A stretch of DNA of 64,000 nucleotides from PMP191F sp047602185 (GTDB lineage Bacteria > Bacteroidota > Bacteroidia > Chitinophagales > Chitinophagaceae). Made by a program: the position numbers and the translations under genes. A model generated the notes under the pieces. It was not told the DNA's origin. It ran no database searches and worked only from the letters and a program-made list of their open reading frames with translations. The stretch is taken from contig JASGHY010000001.1 in NCBI GenBank assembly GCA_047602185.1, positions 5,208,001 to 5,272,000 of the forward strand, read 5' to 3'. Of the stretch, positions 32,785-42,500 are shown one piece after another. Position 1 is the first letter of the stretch. Every line of letters starts with the position of its first letter.

Positions 32785-33525
32785 ATGAGTAGTACTACCA
32801 GGCCCTCCCTGCACACCGTTTTATCGCCCGCCCTGCTGAATTTATATGATGTAAACAATGCTATAGTAGTAATTATCGACGTACTGAGGGCCACTTCCAC
32901 TATAGCCACAGTACTGAACAATGGCGCTAAATACATTGTGCCGGTTGATAGTGTTGCCAAATGCATTGAACTGGGACGCCAGATCGAAGCGATTACGGCT
33001 GGTGAAAGAGATGGACAGATCGCTGAGGGGTTGCAATACGGCAACTCGCCTTTTGAATATCCCCGGGAGTTTATTGGTGGAAAAACATTGGTGTTAACAA
33101 CTACAAACGGTACCAAGCTGCTGCACATGGCATTGGAAAGAGGGGCCAGTCACATTATTACAGGTTCTTTCCCCAACCTTACAGCAGTATGTGATTACCT
33201 GGTACAGCAACAGCAGCCTGTAATACTCGGCTGTGCCGCATGGAAAGACCGTGTAAATATTGAAGATACTTTGTTTGCCGGCGCAGTGATAAGTCGCATC
33301 AAAGAGCATTTTTCTATTAACTGCGATGCCTCTAACCTGGCAGAAACGTTATACAATAGTGCCAATGGTGACTTCTTTGAATTGATGAAAGCAAAGAATG
33401 CTTCACATTATCATCGCCTGATGGGCTTTGGGTTGGAAAAAGATATCCGCTATTGCCTTACGCCCGATGGTGCCAACGTATTACCATTCTATGAAAATGG
33501 CAAACTGATAGTGCACAAACACTAA
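32785..33525 (+). CDS. comB: 2-phosphosulfolactate phosphatase (ComB)
   Basis: ComB hydrolyses 2-phosphosulfolactate to sulfolactate, a step known from coenzyme M synthesis in methanogens but with homologues in many bacteria. The 246-residue protein shows the family marks VVIIDVLRATSTIATVLNNGA, AGERDGQIAEGLQYGNSPFE, GKTLVLTTTNGTKLL, ILGCAAWKDRVNIEDTLFAGAVI (read as GCAAWKDRVNIEDTLFAG) and DIRYCLTPD near the end. The ATG at 32785 follows a good promoter. No comA or other coenzyme M gene is adjacent. In Chitinophagaceae a role in sulfonate or sulfonolipid metabolism is conceivable but not shown. Confidence 0.9.
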   Translation: MSSTTRPSLHTVLSPALLNLYDVNNAIVVIIDVLRATSTIATVLNNGAKYIVPVDSVAKCIELGRQIEAITAGERDGQIAEGLQYGNSPFEYPREFIGGKTLVLTTTNGTKLLHMALERGASHIITGSFPNLTAVCDYLVQQQQPVILGCAAWKDRVNIEDTLFAGAVISRIKEHFSINCDASNLAETLYNSANGDFFELMKAKNASHYHRLMGFGLEKDIRYCLTPDGANVLPFYENGKLIVHKH

Positions 33526-33968
33526 TTGGTTTTACTTATTGCTGTTGTAAAAGTTTTGATAAAATATTGCTGTATCAACTGGTGGCCAGACTATAGTGAT
33601 GGCCCGGTTTTTTAATTGTACAGCAAATGAGTAAGCACTGTTACATCTTCGGAAAATACTGTCTCCGTCGGTTTAAGTAGTTGTTTGGTCGGGATATTGA
33701 TAGTTGATTGTTTAGCTTTTTTGACTGCTATAAAGCTTGTTAATGTGCTCTTTTGCACACCGTATGAGGCTTTCAGGGGGTAAAAATTTTTGCTTTTACT
33801 AAAATTGACGTATTATTGTGTAGGAATATAGCTGATAAGTCATCCCTGATTCTCTCAAAAGCTCATCAGTTTTACTCATTCCGGTCAGTATAAACTCATT
33901 TCAACTAGATTTTTTTCAACAAACAAAGTTTGGTTTTCTGATCAAGTTTTAAACTTTCAAGTTTTCGT
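33526..33968. other. 443-nt gap and long presumed leader of rho
   Basis: A weak hairpin GGCCA/TGGCC (33584-33604) followed by TTTTTT at 33608-33613 may end comB. The remaining 350 nt hold no open frame of coding character and no clean promoter word. The A/T-rich stretches 33779-33830 and 33905-33968 are the likely rho upstream region. Rho genes often have long regulated leaders, but I cannot see a specific element. Confidence 0.5.
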
Positions 33969-35657
33969 ATGTACGACATTCTGCAACTGAACGACATGCT
34001 CGTTCCTGAACTGCTGGATATTGCCGAGCAGTTAAAAATCTCCAACGCCAAAAAACTAGAAAAACAGGAACTCATCTACAAAATCCTCGACAAACAGGCT
34101 GTTATGGCTAGTTCAGCTAAAGGTACTCCTGCCCAGGAAGATAAAGGCAAGCGTAAACGCATTATAAAAACAACAACCGCCAATGCTACTGAGGAAGCTG
34201 ATGTAGTGAGCACTGGTGAAGAAAAAGCAAAAAAAGAAGCGAAAGAAGTGAAGAAAGAACCAGTACGCAAAAAGACGGTGGAGAAAGCTACAGCACCCGC
34301 GCCGATAGTAAAGAAAGGTCGCAAGAAACCAGAAGATGCGCCTACACTTGATTTGCCGCTACATGATGAAGAAGAAGATTATGATGATAGCGCAATCGAA
34401 TCACAGGATGCGTCTTCACAACAGCCCTCTCACGAACAGGATACAATAGTAGAAACTCCACAGCATCATAATGGTCCCAATGTAGCAGAAGCGCCACAGA
34501 GAGCATATCCTCAACGTCGTGAATCTGTTTTCAATATTGAGTTTGATGGAATCATAATGGCAGAAGGTGTGCTGGAAATGATGCCTGATGGTTATGGTTT
34601 CTTACGCTCTTCTGATTACAACTACCTGTCTTCTCCCGACGATATTTATGTATCTCCTTCTCAGATCAAATTATTTGGTTTAAAGACTGGTGATACTGTA
34701 TTTGGCGCTGTGCGCCCACCCAAGGAAGGTGAAAAATATTTTGCGCTGCTGAAAGTAGAGACCATTAATGGCAAACAGCCGGAAGATGTACGCGACCGCG
34801 TTCCTTTCGATTACCTGACGCCGTTATTCCCTTTCGAAAAGCTGAATTTATTTACTGCTCCCAATAGCTACAGTACACGTATTATGGACCTGTTTGCCCC
34901 CATCGGTAAAGGTCAGCGTGGATTGATCGTAGCACAGCCAAAGACCGGTAAAACGGTATTGCTGAAAGAAGTGGCCAATGCTATTGCAGCCAACCATCCT
35001 GAATGTTACCTGATGGTGGTGCTGGTAGATGAGCGCCCTGAGGAAGTTACGGATATGGAACGCAGCGTTAAAGCAGAAGTAATTGCTTCTACTTTCGACG
35101 AGCCTGCTGAAAAACACGTAAAAGTGTCAACCATTGCCTTACAAAAAGCAAAACGCCTGGTAGAGTGCGGACATGATGTGGTGATCCTGCTGGATTCCAT
35201 TACCCGTCTTGCACGTGCACACAATACAGTAGCGCCTGCATCCGGTAAAGTGTTGTCTGGTGGTGTGGAAGCAAACGCTATGCAGAAGCCAAAGCAATTC
35301 TTTGGTGCTGCACGTAAAATTGAACATGGTGGTTCATTAACTATTCTTGCAACAGCCCTGATCGATACAGGTTCTAAAATGGATGAGGTGATCTTTGAAG
35401 AGTTCAAAGGAACCGGTAACATGGAGCTTCAACTGGACCGTCGTTTGGCCAACAGAAGAATTTTCCCTGCTATTGACCTGGTATCTTCTTCTACCCGCCG
35501 TGACGACCTGTTACTGGAAAGAGATGTATTGCAACGCATGAACCTGCTGCGCGTATATCTTACAGATATGAATACCGAAGAAGCAATGAATGAATTGCTG
35601 AAACGTATGCGTGGTACCAAGAGCAACGAAGAGTTCCTCGCCAGCATGAACGGTTAA
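33969..35657 (+). CDS. rho: Transcription termination factor Rho with long charged insertion
   Basis: Rho is the hexameric RNA helicase that ends transcription. The 562-residue protein starts with the N-terminal helical domain (MYDILQLNDMLVPELLDIAEQL, shown as LNDMLVPELLDIAEQL). It then carries an insertion at about 47-185 of low-complexity Lys/Glu-, Asp/Glu- and Gln/Pro-rich sequence. The RNA-binding cold-shock-like domain (EGVLEMMPDGYGFLRSSDYNY) and the ATPase follow, with GQRGLIVAQPKTGKTVLLKE (Walker A), VVLVDERPEEV, VVILLDSITRLARAHN (Walker B) and the Q/R loops. Such an insertion is typical of Bacteroidota Rho and may bind RNA or phase-separate. A strong terminator follows. Confidence 0.96.
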   Translation: MYDILQLNDMLVPELLDIAEQLKISNAKKLEKQELIYKILDKQAVMASSAKGTPAQEDKGKRKRIIKTTTANATEEADVVSTGEEKAKKEAKEVKKEPVRKKTVEKATAPAPIVKKGRKKPEDAPTLDLPLHDEEEDYDDSAIESQDASSQQPSHEQDTIVETPQHHNGPNVAEAPQRAYPQRRESVFNIEFDGIIMAEGVLEMMPDGYGFLRSSDYNYLSSPDDIYVSPSQIKLFGLKTGDTVFGAVRPPKEGEKYFALLKVETINGKQPEDVRDRVPFDYLTPLFPFEKLNLFTAPNSYSTRIMDLFAPIGKGQRGLIVAQPKTGKTVLLKEVANAIAANHPECYLMVVLVDERPEEVTDMERSVKAEVIASTFDEPAEKHVKVSTIALQKAKRLVECGHDVVILLDSITRLARAHNTVAPASGKVLSGGVEANAMQKPKQFFGAARKIEHGGSLTILATALIDTGSKMDEVIFEEFKGTGNMELQLDRRLANRRIFPAIDLVSSSTRRDDLLLERDVLQRMNLLRVYLTDMNTEEAMNELLKRMRGTKSNEEFLASMNG

Positions 35658-35677
35658 TACATAAAAATATAAGCGAT

Positions 35678-35708
35678 AAAAAAAGCTACCGGTTACGGTA
35701 GCTTTTTT
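35678..35708. terminator. Bidirectional intrinsic terminator between rho and the lipoprotein gene
   Basis: AAAAAAAGCTACCG (35678-35691) pairs with CGGTAGCTTTTTT (35696-35708) across a GTTA loop, with A- and T-runs at the two ends. It ends rho on plus and the convergent lipoprotein gene (stop at 35732) on minus. Confidence 0.93.
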
Positions 35709-35731
35709 GTTTTAGTTATGTTGCTGATGAG

Positions 35732-36424
35732 TTATTGTAAAGCTGCTGCCAGGCGTTGTTTGCGCCAGGTGCGTATAAGGCTGTTGGCGGCGGTAGCATC
35801 TTTCCACTCATAGAGGTAGAATATTTTTTCGGGTACGTTGAACTTCCATAACGCTGCTGCTTTGCCGGCAGCACCTTCATCCTGTACGCCAATCAATATA
35901 AAGTTGTTTTTATCGAGCCAGTAGGCGTCGTCTATAGAGCCGCCGGGGCCCAGGAACAGGATGCGTTCCTTTTGTTTTGTAGCAAGATTGATAAGGCTGA
36001 TCTCGGTATCTGTTCCCATATCTGTGCCTTTCCAGCGACCTGTTGAAGAATCCTTTCTTACATCAAAACTATAGCTGTCCAGGTCTACAAAGTAAGAACT
36101 GTCGGGAGAGTATTTCAGCAGCTTGCCATAGGCGGCAAAGAAGTTGTCCGAAGGATTAAAGTTAGTGGTACGCAGGCTGTCTGCCTTCCATGAACTTGTC
36201 ATGCGGAACTTGCCCCAGTCAAAGCCCGGCGCCTTTTGTTTGGCAAAACCGGAAAAGGCGAGTGTATTAAACGTATCAATAGTTTCTACTGAAAAAGCAG
36301 TGTCTTCGCCAATTACAATAACAGAGTCATCGTTATCGTCAGATTGCTTTGTGCCTGAATCTTTACAGGAAACGATTGCCAGCAGGCAGGCGCTAAGGGA
36401 AAGGTATAGGAATTTTCTTTTCAT
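35732..36424 (-). CDS. Lipoprotein of unknown function
   Basis: A 230-residue lipoprotein (MKRKFLYLSLSACLLAIVSC, modified Cys at 20) with a polar Asp/Ser linker (KDSGTKQSDDNDDSVIVIGED) read as KQSDDNDDSVIVIGED, and a beta-rich domain of repeated four-stranded character: YFVDLDSYSFDVRKDSSTG, EISLINLATKQKERILFLGPG, DDAYWLDKNNFILIGVQDEG and AALWKFNVPEKIFYLYEW. The pattern suggests part of a beta-propeller-like or WD-like fold, but I do not recognise a named family. It converges with rho. Confidence 0.68.
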   Translation of the reverse strand: MKRKFLYLSLSACLLAIVSCKDSGTKQSDDNDDSVIVIGEDTAFSVETIDTFNTLAFSGFAKQKAPGFDWGKFRMTSSWKADSLRTTNFNPSDNFFAAYGKLLKYSPDSSYFVDLDSYSFDVRKDSSTGRWKGTDMGTDTEISLINLATKQKERILFLGPGGSIDDAYWLDKNNFILIGVQDEGAAGKAAALWKFNVPEKIFYLYEWKDATAANSLIRTWRKQRLAAALQ

Positions 36425-36524
36425 GGTAGATGCTTATCTGGTGGTCAACCAATTTACAAAATCCCCGCCAGCTTTGTGTAGCATAGCGGCTTTAACTGAC
36501 TATTACTGATTGCGGGCAGGTGTA

Positions 36525-36761
36525 TTACTGGCCACTGACCTTGTCTATACGCTGAGCTAGTTTTCTGTCTTTTTCTGTAACAATATCGCCGGCATCGTGG
36601 GTGCTTAACCAGATCTCTACCTTATTCCATACATTGGTCCACAGCGGGTGGTGATTCATTTTTTCAGCCTCCAGCGCCACTCTTGTCATAAAGGCAAAAG
36701 CTTCAGAAAAGTCTTTGAACTCAAATTTGCGATACAGTGTATTGTTGACTTCCTTCCACAT
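36525..36761 (-). CDS. phhB: 4a-hydroxytetrahydrobiopterin dehydratase (pterin carbinolamine dehydratase)
   Basis: A 78-residue PCD/DCoH protein that dehydrates the 4a-carbinolamine made by aromatic amino-acid hydroxylases. The signature is complete: EKMNHHPLWTNVWNKVEIWLSTHD with the His-His-Pro, Trp-Asn and THD residues, shown as EKMNHHPLWTNV and VEIWLSTHDAG. The length is short because the N-terminal part is trimmed, but the start MWKEVNNTLYRKFEFKDFSE agrees with shorter family members. No aromatic hydroxylase gene is adjacent, so it may serve one elsewhere or another role. Confidence 0.9.
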   Translation of the reverse strand: MWKEVNNTLYRKFEFKDFSEAFAFMTRVALEAEKMNHHPLWTNVWNKVEIWLSTHDAGDIVTEKDRKLAQRIDKVSGQ

Positions 36762-36802
36762 ATATTGACGGTTTTATGTTGGAACAATAGTATTCCGGTA
36801 CA

Positions 36803-37237
36803 TCAGAATATCAGGTGTCCTTTATTCTTGATCTTTTCGTTGGTTAATTCTGTTACCATCTGTACGGCAGGAATGTTCCTGGTAGTTGCAGTAAGTTGAT
36901 GGAGATCTTCATCACACACAATATCGCCTTTCAGCAACCAGAGAAAGTCGAGATGCCTGAACTCTGGCAACAGGTATTCTCCGTCGTATTGGTTATTGTA
37001 TAAATAATGTACCAGCGAGGTAGCAGGTACGCGGTACTCAAAAATGGAGAAATAGTAATTGCGTTGCTTTTTGAAAAGCTGAATTTCAATATCGTTGTTG
37101 ATGCGGAAATCGTATTGCAGTAATTGGTTGAGGTGCCAGCAGAACTGGTAGTTGCGTATCGGTGCTACAATGCCCAGCAGCCGGGTATTGTCAAAAAAGT
37201 CATCTGCCAGGTCGTCAAATTCAAGTTTCAGTTTCAT
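36803..37237 (-). CDS. IPExxxVDY-family protein
   Basis: A 144-residue cytoplasmic protein of a family known only by its motif. The signature here is LLPEFRHLDFLWLLKGDI, with PE and DF in the expected positions, plus LNQLLQYDFRINNDIEIQLFKKQRNYYF read as LNQLLQYDFRINNDIE and LFKKQRNYYFSIFEY. These proteins are widespread in Bacteroidota, and function is unknown. It is divided from the PCD gene by 41 nt on the same strand and could be co-transcribed with it, though the two look unrelated. Confidence 0.85.
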   Translation of the reverse strand: MKLKLEFDDLADDFFDNTRLLGIVAPIRNYQFCWHLNQLLQYDFRINNDIEIQLFKKQRNYYFSIFEYRVPATSLVHYLYNNQYDGEYLLPEFRHLDFLWLLKGDIVCDEDLHQLTATTRNIPAVQMVTELTNEKIKNKGHLIF

Positions 37238-37417
37238 GGGAAAGTAGGCGATAAGGTAAAAATGATAAAAGAACGATGTCAGAACTGTATCGTGTTCCGG
37301 GTTTGATGTTTCGGAGTTCTTCCTGCAAAATTACTTTCTAAATTTCCTACTCACAAACTACATTGTGATCTCTATAAATATCAAAATCCCTACATCAGCA
37401 AAATTCACTATTCACTT

Positions 37418-39082
37418 CTAAAACTGCACCTGGGTAGCCAGCGTATCACTGCCTCTTTTGTATTTCACAGTAGTAGTGTCGCCCTTTTTAAACTTCGATA
37501 AGGCCTGCATGTAAGCGTCCATAGAAGCGATATTGTGCTCGCCCAGTTGAACGATAATGTCACCGGTTTTAAGCCCGGCTTTTTGTGCAGGGCGATCATT
37601 GGTAACGCCATCCACACGAATGCCTGCACCGTTAAAAGTATAATCAGGCATAATGCCCATAGTAACACTAAAGCGGGTAGAACTGCCGCTCTGAGTTTCG
37701 CGTGTTTTGGTAAAAGCCAGTTTATCCCCTTTGGCAGATGTTTCTACAATACTTTGAATGTATTTCACCACTTCCAGCTCGCCGGTGTAATTGATCTTAT
37801 CAAAGTCATCAGAAGGACGGTGGTAGTCGGCATGCTGACCGGTAAAGAAGAACAATACGGGGATGTCCTTGCGGTAAAAAGAAGTATGATCGCTGGGGCC
37901 GCTGCCGCTTGAATCGTATTTGATATTGAAATAGCTTTTTTTACCGGCTGCAGTGGTGAGTAAGGAAGCCCATTGCGGGGACGTGCCATAGCCGCCAATG
38001 GTCAGCACTTTACTACTATCGTTCAGGCGGCCCACCATGTCCATGTTGATCATATAGTTAACAGCGGTGAGGTCGATAGTAGGATGTTCTGTAAAGAATT
38101 TAGAGCCATTGAGGCCAAGCTCTTCTGCACTAAAGGCAACAAACAGGTAATTGTATTTTTTTACTTTCGATTGTTTCAGCAGGCGGGCCAGTTCCAGCAG
38201 GGCAGCAGTGCCGCTGGCATTATCATCAGCCCCATTGTGAATGGCTTTTTCGCCGGTGCGGAACAAGGAATTACCATCTTCACCATAGCCAAGGTGATCG
38301 TAGTGGGCACCCAGTACAACTGTTTGGGCTGCGCCATTATCAAGGTATCCAACTACATTGTGACCGGTTCTTACCTGTTCCCCGATATCTGTTTTGATCT
38401 TAATATCAAGTGTGGCAGATTCATCTTTCAGGTAGGTTTTCTTTGCTTTCACGGTAAGGTAGATCACGGGTACCTTAGTAAGATCTGCCCTGTCTTTGCC
38501 ATTAAATTTCAGCCCATCATTAATGGAAGAGGTATTGTACACAATTAAGGCGGTAGCGCCTTTATCGGCTACTTTTTTAGCTTTCGCTTTTATGCTTTCC
38601 TCAATATCAAAATGCGGATTGTCTTTATTGCTCTCCAGCAGATCCTTCAGATCGGTAAACCAGGGAACACCGCTTTCGGGCAATGCGGCAGATACGGCAG
38701 CTTCCAGCGACTTGTTGGGACTAAAGGCCAGCGGAAAAAAATCTTCATTCAGCTTCAGGTCGTGACCGTTGATGATAAAAAGTGTGCTGCGGTTGATCTG
38801 TTTACCGTCATTGATCTCAAAAGCCTGTAGCCAGGTGCCATTTTCGCCCTTGGGCAGCAGTCCATTTTGTTTAAAGCTGTTGCTGATATAGTCACCAGCC
38901 ATTTTTTCGCCGTCGGTACCGGCACGTCTTCCGGCCAGGTTATCACTCGCCAGGTAGCTGATATGGGCTTGCAGGTTATCAACAATAGCCTTATCAGCTT
39001 TTTTCAGTTTTTGCGAATAACCGGTGGAAACTGTACTGCACAGCAGGGGCAATAAAAACAAATGGGTGGTTCTGGTGAACAT
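37418..39082 (-). CDS. Secreted M28 family aminopeptidase with PA and PDZ domains
   Basis: A 554-residue exported metallopeptidase (signal MFTRTTHLFLLPLLCSTVSTGYS, read as MFTRTTHLFLLPLLCSTVST). A protease-associated region at about 120-235 precedes the M28 core. Zinc ligands are H260 (GAHYDHLG), D286 (GADDNASG), E320/E321 (SAEELG), D348 (NMDMVGR) and H399 (SDHTSF). A C-terminal PDZ domain at about 465-545 (RVDGVTNDRPAQKAGLKTGD; IIVQLGEHNIASMDAYM) follows. M28 enzymes with PDZ are common secreted aminopeptidases of this phylum. The substrate is unknown, and it appears monocistronic. Confidence 0.9.
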   Translation of the reverse strand: MFTRTTHLFLLPLLCSTVSTGYSQKLKKADKAIVDNLQAHISYLASDNLAGRRAGTDGEKMAGDYISNSFKQNGLLPKGENGTWLQAFEINDGKQINRSTLFIINGHDLKLNEDFFPLAFSPNKSLEAAVSAALPESGVPWFTDLKDLLESNKDNPHFDIEESIKAKAKKVADKGATALIVYNTSSINDGLKFNGKDRADLTKVPVIYLTVKAKKTYLKDESATLDIKIKTDIGEQVRTGHNVVGYLDNGAAQTVVLGAHYDHLGYGEDGNSLFRTGEKAIHNGADDNASGTAALLELARLLKQSKVKKYNYLFVAFSAEELGLNGSKFFTEHPTIDLTAVNYMINMDMVGRLNDSSKVLTIGGYGTSPQWASLLTTAAGKKSYFNIKYDSSGSGPSDHTSFYRKDIPVLFFFTGQHADYHRPSDDFDKINYTGELEVVKYIQSIVETSAKGDKLAFTKTRETQSGSSTRFSVTMGIMPDYTFNGAGIRVDGVTNDRPAQKAGLKTGDIIVQLGEHNIASMDAYMQALSKFKKGDTTTVKYKRGSDTLATQVQF

Positions 39083-39571
39083 ACTTGGCGTTTTATCAGG
39101 GAGAGGCTTTGAAGCGCAAAGGTATCATTGGCAAAGGCTATACCAATAAATTGTGAAAGAGATTTTATCGTAAAAATGCATAAAGAGCCCGCTACAGCGA
39201 TCGTAAAAAAGATAAAAGCATGACGTATTTTCTGAACTTGCCGGAGGGGCCCGGAAATTAAAAAAACAGATCGCCCGGAAAAGTGCAAGGCTGATCTGAA
39301 AATGCTTAAATTTTACTGTTTTTTTGACATTTTCGCGTGCACTTATTCATATCATTGATTAGCAAGCGCTAAATGTGGCAAAATCAGTCCCAAAGGGCAT
39401 GAAATTGTAATTAATAATGTCATTTAACTTTCAAAAGCTCACTTTTTTTCCTTTACTTTTGCAGATCGCTCTTTTTGGAACGGTTAGCAGCCAAAATACA
39501 GGCGTTAAAAGGACTGGTATTTTGGGCTTTTTTGAACCCCGGCAGTAAACTAAACCCGGAAATTTAAAAGC
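39083..39571. other. 489-nt divergent gap between the M28 and helicase genes
   Basis: The -7 word of the helicase is at 39454. The M28 side presumably has its promoter in 39083-39200 but I see no clean match. Between them is A/T-rich sequence with no coding frame. A short inverted pair CCAAAATAC/GTATTTTGG (39492/39516, over 15 nt) is visible after the promoter and could fold in the helicase leader. Confidence 0.5.
39429..39461 (+). promoter_or_regulatory. Promoter of the SNF2 helicase (TTTC-N21-TACTTTTG)
   Basis: TACTTTTG at 39454-39461 matches the -7 consensus and TTTC at 39429-39432 lies 21 nt before it. The mRNA would have a leader of about 105 nt before the ATG at 39572, long enough to carry the inverted pair noted in the gap entry. 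Confidence 0.55.
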
Positions 39572-42500
39572 ATGGCACTACCCCATATTATCAAATACGT
39601 GTACACCAATGGAACTGATGAAGTAATCCGTCGCGGTAAAAAGATCCATGCTATTGGATACGTCGAGTTGGTGGATTATGATGAGCTGCTCGATTCCGTT
39701 ACATTTCGTGTAAAAGACGATAGCTACAGTACCTACTACAAAGTAAACATACAGAAGTTTAAGGACCCCCGTACTTTATCCGTGCGCTGCGCCTGCCCGT
39801 ACAACCTGGGTGATATCTGCCGCCATGAGGCTGCTGCATTGATCCAGTTGCAGGAAATGCTGGATAAAAATATGCTCCGTGCCGAGGATGTGGAATACGA
39901 CCAGCGGCATACGGTGGTTAAAATGAAATTTATCGACCTTAAAACCCTGCGCCTGCTGTGCTCTGCCGACGTATATACGGAGGCCGAACAATATCTGCGT
40001 ACACAAAGAGCTGATATTGAATACGCTCAGGACGAAATGGTGAAAGCCACGGTAACTATCAACAACGAGGCGTACAAGGTTGTGATCCGGAAGAATGAAG
40101 AGCGGAATTTTGATACCAGCTGTGAATATGAAGACAGGCAGCACCCGCTTTGCTTACCCAAAGTGATTGTGTTCCTTCAACTGCTGAACGCATACGGCCC
40201 CTATTATTTTGATTCCATCCGCAACTGGGATAAAGAAAAGAACAAGCTGCTGGAAATGTATGGTTACTCCCTGAGTGATAACCTGGAAGGCAAGTTTGAA
40301 TTTACTTATAAGGATGGTAAACCCTTTTTACGCGTACTGGATACTTCCATCAAAAGAGTGTCTCCGCAGGACCTTGCCAAAGCAAGACCCAAGCCTGTAC
40401 CTGTTGCCGAGGCCGAAGTGGTAACTGAAAATGAAGAGGAGGTTGCCGCAAAGCCTAAACAGTCGCAACAGAGGGTGGGTGTAGTGTTCAATTTCAATGT
40501 AGAGAACTATCCCGGCTTTGTACTGGATGCCATAAGTGGCGAAGCCAATGAAGAAATAACAGCCTATACCGGCAAAATTGAAAAGCTGGACCTTGCCAAG
40601 TTCATCAACATGGAGGTGTATGATGAACCGGATAAACAACTGATACCTGCATTGCGTAAAATGCAGGATGGTGAGGTTACCAAATTCCTGAACCGTAACT
40701 CTCCTTTCAGCGGTATCTGGGAAAATATCATTCATCACGAAGAAGATGATCTGCCCGAAGAAACAAAGGCGCTGATGGTGGAATACCTGCATCCCAAGCT
40801 CAAAAAGCTGTTTACAGATATTGCAGCCAGCCCGTTTGTATATTATCTCAACGGCAACAAACCTTTCAAAACAGAGAATCTCCATACTGCCGGGATTGTT
40901 ACAGATTTTATTACGCCCTATTTCAAAGTAAACACCAACGGAAAAAACTATGAAATAGAGTGTTGGGTAAAACTGAACGGTCAGCAGGTGCCTGTAACTG
41001 AAAACTATATCAGTAGCAGCTTACTGTTCTTCCACGACAGTAACCTGTTTCTGTGGGACAAACCCGAAGGTGTAAACCTGGTAAATAAATTCAGCAATAA
41101 AGGCAAGCTGGTGTTCAATAAAGCCGACTGGCCTCAGCAACTACGCGAATTTGTATTACCGCTGACCAAAGATTATCATGTAGAATTTGAATCATCACTG
41201 ATCAGTGAAGTAAAAGATGGTGATCCTGAAAAACGTGTGGTGCTGCAGGAAAAAGGCGATTACCTGGTAATGCAACCACTGTTCTCGTACAAAGGATTTG
41301 AAACCAAACCCGGCGGTAAAGACGAGCTGGTAATTCCTGATGGTGATAAAGTGCTGGTAGTACACCGCAACAAAGAAAAAGAACAGCTTTTTGTAGGCAA
41401 ACTGGAAGCATTGCACTCTGGCTTTATTCGCCCTGAGGGCGGGCAGCAGCTGGCCCTGAAAGGCAACGAAGTGCTGAAAAATAACTGGTTCTTTTTGTTC
41501 GTGGATGCCATGAAGGAAATGAAGGTGCCGGTATTTGGATTTGATGCACTGAAGAACTTCCGTTTCAATACTGCAAAGCCGCAAACCAAGATCCACATCA
41601 GCAGCAATACCGATTGGTTTGATGCAAGAGTGGACATTGTGTTTGGCGATCAGAAAGTAACCATTGCAGATGTGAAGAAAGCGCTGGCCAATCGCCAGCA
41701 GTTTGTTCCGCTGCAGGATGGTACATTGGGTATCTTACCTGAAGAGTGGATCAAGAAATACTCGTTACTGTTCCGTGTGGGAGAAGGCAAGCAGAATCAG
41801 CTGCGGCTTTCCAAGTTTCACATGAGTGTGATAGATGAACTGTATGAGAATCGTAATGAAGAAGAGCTGGTGCTGAAGCTCGAAGAGAAATATGAACAAC
41901 TGCGCAACTTCAATAACATCAAAGAAATTGAAGTATTGCCACACCTGCAGGATATATTGCGCCCTTACCAGGCGCATGGTTACCACTGGCTCAACTATCT
42001 TAGTGAAATTGGCTGGGGTGGTATCCTTGCTGACGATATGGGTTTGGGTAAAACCATCCAGGCGCTTTCATATCTCAACTATTATAAAGAACATCATGGT
42101 AAGCTGAATGCATTGGTTGTTTGTCCTACCACGCTGATGTTTAACTGGCAGAACGAGATCAGGAAGTTTACGCCAACACTTACGTCTTACATGCATCACG
42201 GCAGTGAGCGTACAAGAGATAAAGAACAGTTTACCAATGTAGACATTGTAATTACTACCTATGGTACACTGCGCAGTGATATTAAACTGATGGTGGATAT
42301 TCCTTTTGATTACGTGGTACTGGATGAATCGCAGGCCATTAAAAACCCCAGCAGTAAAGTAACCAAAGCGGCCAGCCTGCTCAATGCAAAACATCGTGTA
42401 TGTTTAAGTGGTACGCCTTTACAGAATAACACCTTTGATATTTTTGCCCAGATGAACTTCCTGAACCCCGGCATGCTGGGGAGTATTGAGTTCTTCAGGC

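Noticed and set aside
37973..38548. Plus-strand open frame of 191 codons opposite the M28 peptidase
   Set aside because: It mirrors the conserved zinc-binding region of the M28 gene and has no start context or domain of its own.
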